64,000 nt of DNA from Alnus glutinosa (lineage: Eukaryota; Streptophyta; Magnoliopsida; Fagales; Betulaceae): NCBI RefSeq assembly GCF_958979055.1, contig NC_084896.1:16842501-16906500 (forward strand), written 5' to 3'. The notes under the pieces are model-generated. The model had not been told where the DNA came from and searched no databases. It was given only the letters and a program-made list of their open reading frames with translations. Both the position numbers and the translations under genes were made by a program. This document shows positions 60,842 to 64,000 of the stretch, one piece after another. Positions within the stretch are counted from its first letter, which is position 1. Each line of letters starts with the position of its first letter.

Positions 60842-61738
60842 CTAAATGAAATCTGAACCGTTCCCAAAATGTTCTAGGTCTGGGTGTGTCCCATTCCCAG
60901 GCCTCCGCGGGGCTCTTGCAAAACGATTAGGCTCAAAACCAGGAACATCAGGTGGACCATAGGGATCAAAATGAACACTTGGAGGTACACCCATTTGTCC
61001 TCCAGGGAAAAAAGGATCTCCCCGAACTCCGCCATGCCAGAGAGGATCATTGGGTCCTAGAAGCATGCTTCCACCAATTCCAAAATCACCCCTGGTTGGG
61101 TACATTCCAGCACCAGGCCCAGGAAAGAGATCACTACCACCAATGGGATTAATAGAAGGATATGCCATTCCTGAAGGATGAGTTTGAGGGCCTGAAGGTC
61201 TGCCAATTGGAACACCAATGGTTATATTACTTCTTGATGCTTCACTGGTCTCCAAACTTGATGAATTGGGTTCCGAAGAACCGTCCAATTTAGACACAAG
61301 TTGAGCATCCAGAATCTTTACCAGCTCCCCCAGATTTTTGAATTGCGACGAACAATTGGTGCCCCTACTTTCTACAACATAATCTCCAACACTAATTTGT
61401 AGATGGACCGGCTCGGCAGCCCCGTCAGCGAGAGCATCGATCAGTAACTTATCGTGCATCGCAAGGCACTTCACCAGCACCTTCTTCGAACCCTTCTAAG
61501 GGTTCGTGTAAACGAACGCGTACTCGTCGTCTAATTCCTGCCAGTTGTCCATGCCCACCTTATCGGTGGACGGAGAGGATAAGGCGGTGTCGGAGAAGGC
61601 GGCGGGTCCGGTGGCAGTGAGAACGTAGCCCGAGGCAAGAAAGGAGGCGTGTACCGCGAAGGCGATCTTGTCGTCGTTGTTGCGGAAGGACAGCCTCGCT
61701 GCCCTGATGATCACCATCACCCTCTTGTCGTTCGCCAT
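60842..61738 (-). pseudogene. PI31/PTRE1-type proteasome regulator homologue, intronless with one in-frame stop
   Basis: A single frame runs from the ATG at 61,738 to the TAG at 60,842 (299 codons with stop) and aligns over its whole length with plant PTRE1: N-terminal FP domain (VMVIIRAARLSFRNNDDKIA, LDDEYAFVYTNP, KGSKKVLVKCLAMHDKLLID), Pro/Gly-rich C-terminus (SDLFPGPGAGMYPTRGDFG, FDPYGPPDVPGFEPNRF) and terminal HPDLEHFGNGSDF. A TAG at 61,498-61,496 stands where relatives have Lys in NPKKGSKK, a one-base AAG-to-TAG change. PI31 proteins bind the 20S proteasome; Arabidopsis PTRE1 modulates 26S activity in auxin signalling. No intron is present. I recall plant PTRE1 genes as multi-exon, so this may be a processed copy, but no poly(A) tail or flanking duplication was found. 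A gene with an assembly error is the alternative. Confidence 0.85.
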
Positions 61739-61898
61739 TGCTGCTTTCTTTTTTCCTGATCGATTTCGAGGTTTTTGCTGAGGAGGTGTGGAGTTCTGCG
61801 CGTGTCAAAGGAAACTGATATAGCAAGCAAAGTCGGTTAAACAAAGAGCCCAGTTGTACAACACGTGTTAATTCAAATAAAAGTATACGTGTCAATTC

Positions 61899-61910
61899 AA
61901 ATAAGAGTAT
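61899..61910. repeat. Target duplication of retroposon copy B, left copy
   Basis: AAATAAGAGTAT here matches 63,005-63,016 exactly; both are followed by T. It brackets the element between. Confidence 0.85.
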
Positions 61911-63004
61911 TTTTTTTTAAATGAAACAGAAAACTTCATTACTGAATATGAGCCACATAGGGGATTACACTTGACCAAAGGCCAATACAAATACAAGAGA
62001 AGCTCATACATGCCCGAAGGCAAAAACCACTGCCCGTAGGCCATTGTGACTAGAGATAAAAAAAAACTCCACCCACTAAGTCAGGAAAAACCTGATTTAA
62101 GGCAGTCTACCATGTTGTAGACTGTGACAAAGATCAAGAATATACAAAACAACAGCTACCCAAATAATAAATAAACATTACAAGGATTAGACTTTAAGTC
62201 TCTCTTAACAATAAAGCACAATCTATCACAAAGAAGAGAGGCAGATCTAGCATCAAGCCATCAAACAGTCCCCATAATGTCTGAAAATTACAAAGGTAAA
62301 CCGTAACAGAAGACACAAGCAAAAAATCCAACACAGTGTCGACAGAAAAGACAAAGGCGGACTTCGCCGGAGACGGCGGCGCGTGGAAAACACACGCCAT
62401 CACCAGTACTACCCAGCCGAAGATCAGCCGTCGTAGACGCCATCCCCACCATGCAAGGCCAGAAAATGGCGGAACGTGGCCATCACGTGTGCCAAAGAGC
62501 AAAGGACTCTCTGGAGCGTGCAGGCCACGCGCCGAACTCCGACATACGGCGTGACCTGTGCAACCAGCAGCAGGAGCAGACGGCGACGGAGAGCTCGGTT
62601 AAGGGGTGCGTGTCTAGCAGAAATCGGCGGACGTGCGTAGATCTGGCTTTAAAAATCTGAAGAAAAACAATAGAAAACCGGCCAAAAGCACTCCGACGAC
62701 GACACAACAAGCCGGCCACTCCCCCAACTTGAGCAACTAGCGTTGAGACTTCATACCTGAGCAAAAAAAAAACACAAACCACCATAGCCCAAAGGGCTAG
62801 GTGAACAGCAACCCCTACCGGATCAACCGGGGGAACAAAAGCTCTACAGCCCTAATGGCTGAGAGAATAACTAACCTCCACTAGTAAAACCAGGAAGGGA
62901 CAAAAAAACTCTCCAAAGCCCTAAGAAGGCTAGGAGACACCACCTTCAACGATAAGCTCTCTCTCAAGAAAAAACGAGAGCTTCTCTCTCCTCAAGAAGC
63001 TTTT
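61911..63004 (-). mobile_element. Poly(A)-tailed retroposon copy B, ~1.09 kb
   Basis: Minus-strand element bounded by a 12-13-bp target duplication (61,899-61,910 and 63,005-63,016) with a short A run at its 3' end (T run at 61,910-61,918 on the + strand). It is homologous to copy A along most of its length, including the 5' GTGGAGGTTAG and GCTTTTGTTC blocks and the middle GTTCGGCGCGTGGCCTG, GTGATGGCCACG and GGCTGATCTTCGGCTGGG blocks. The ORFs of ~100 residues (62,483-62,785 and 62,194-62,502) have no recognised domain. No reverse transcriptase or endonuclease. Probably mobilised by a LINE. It sits ~170 bases upstream of the PI31-homologue ATG. Confidence 0.78.
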
Positions 63005-63061
63005 AAATAAGAGTATTGTTAATATGCTATGAAATTATCTTTTTATTTTTTTCAAAATTAA

Positions 63062-63374
63062 TGTTGAAGAAAATCATATTATATAGAAATATAAAAGCAA
63101 TAGCGGAATAATATAAAATAGAGACAAGATATTTTACGTAGTTCGATCTATGACTTACGTCAACATGATAAAGTGTCAAAAGGACTACATTATACTTTTA
63201 TTTCTTGATGAATCTATAATACAAATTATTCCTATTTATAGAGATGTAAGGAGAATACAAAAAGGTATGAAAGAATATCAAATCTTGATTATAATCAGTT
63301 ATAATCAAATCGTACAATCTCATATATTCTCCTACCATATCTTATCTAACGGAAATGTTACTATTATTACAACA
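63062..63374 (-). mobile_element. Probable solo LTR, ~313 bp
   Basis: Bounded by TGTTGAAGAAA and TTACAACA on the + strand (imperfect inverted TGTTG/CAACA ends). Read on the minus strand it has a TATA-like CTATAAATAGG and a downstream leader. ATTAA occurs on both sides (63,057-63,061 and 63,377-63,381), although two bases separate the right copy from the CA. No primer-binding site or coding sequence is adjacent. A fossil solo LTR; copia or gypsy cannot be decided. Confidence 0.5.
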
Positions 63375-64000
63375 TTATTAAGATTTATCCACCAAAAGTA
63401 TAAAATGAGATCCAAGCTTATTTCTATCATACTTTTGCATTTTTATTTTTAATATTTTTTATTTTTATTTTTTTTTCAATGAAGGATTGTCCCAATAGAT
63501 AGCGTAACCCCACAGATTAATATTCCCAAAAGACATGTTATTCTTTTGACTCTTGTTCAATTATTTTTCAAATTCACCATTGAATCTGATAGATTTGATA
63601 ATAAAAACAAAAAACAAAAAATATGGACAGAATTGGACAAGAGTTGAACATAAGAGAAATATGGCATTTATCTTCCCTAAAAAATTAATATTTATATAAG
63701 AAACGTTTGGTTTCCACCTTTTATCCATCTCTATACAAGAAATGGACAAATCCAACATTGAATATGTGAACCACACGGAGCAAACACATGATCTCACAGA
63801 TTCAATGATATATTTACAAAAGATGGGCAGGAATTGGATGTGTATCAATTCTCTAAGTATATTATTTTACATTTGAAAATGTGAGACCTAATGCGAGTCT
63901 CACAAATTCAATGGTGAATTTGAAAATGAGATGGGTATGAAATGAATTTGTATCATTTTTCATTATTTTATGATTATTTGTAGTCGAAATACAGTAAACA
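63375..64000. other. AT-rich intergenic DNA with repeated short motifs
   Basis: GGACAGAATTGGACAAGAG (63,625) and GGGCAGGAATTGGATGTG (63,823) are related, as are TTCAATGATATATTTAC and TTCAATGGTGAATTTG. These suggest an old MITE or local duplication. No gene recognised up to the window end. Confidence 0.35.

Overview
The window looks like nuclear DNA of a eudicot plant, probably a tree or shrub. The host genes have plant-style introns and include plastid proteins (the photosystem II antenna CP24 and a plastid FabZ dehydratase). The rest is AT-rich intergenic DNA packed with plant transposons (Ty1/copia, Ty3/gypsy chromovirus, Cassandra TRIM, hAT, fold-back elements, MITEs, a tRNA-type SINE). 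The species cannot be named from this sequence.

Layout. 1-5,285: non-coding, nothing recognised. 5,286-6,554 (-): hyccin-like gene, a subunit of the plasma-membrane PI4-kinase complex. 6,555-10,145: intergenic, with a fold-back element, an LTR remnant, a near-perfect palindrome and a MITE. 10,146-11,474 (-): PHT4;6/ANTR5-type anion transporter, with a probable 5'UTR exon near 12.9-13.25 kb. 13.3-28.9 kb: repeat-only DNA holding two copies of one LTR family, a Cassandra solo LTR with a 5S rRNA segment, a fold-back element, a decayed Ty3/gypsy chromovirus (19,693-24,811) and another LTR remnant. 28,931-39,926: a nested structure in which a 10,001-bp hAT transposon (29,257-39,257) sits inside a ~1-kb poly(A)-tailed retroposon. 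40,143-46,051 (+): plastid FabZ gene of four exons, its introns loaded with inverted-repeat elements. 47,650-48,694 (-): Lhcb6/CP24, two exons. 49-54 kb: hAT relic, SINE, TRIM-like piece, LINE RNase H fragment. 54,021-58,998 (-): Ty1/copia element with both LTRs and a 5-bp target duplication. 59,237-59,661 (-): serine carboxypeptidase pseudogene fragment. 60,842-61,738 (-): PI31 proteasome-regulator homologue, intronless and with one in-frame TAG. 61,911-63,004 (-): second copy of the ~1-kb retroposon. 63,062-63,374: solo LTR.

The host genes are unrelated housekeeping or photosynthesis genes and do not form a functional cluster. The most unusual feature is the hAT element. It has 11-bp perfect terminal inverted repeats, an 8-bp target duplication (7/8), CTCG-rich subterminal repeats and a transposase gene that is complete apart from two in-frame TGA codons. 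It also carries several exons of a host LAMMER-type protein kinase (AFC family), part of them tandemly duplicated as a 576-bp unit. The retroposon it interrupted ends only ~130 bp upstream of the FabZ TATA box. The two ~1-kb retroposon copies share both ends and have clean target duplications but no reverse transcriptase, so they may be an undescribed non-autonomous family.
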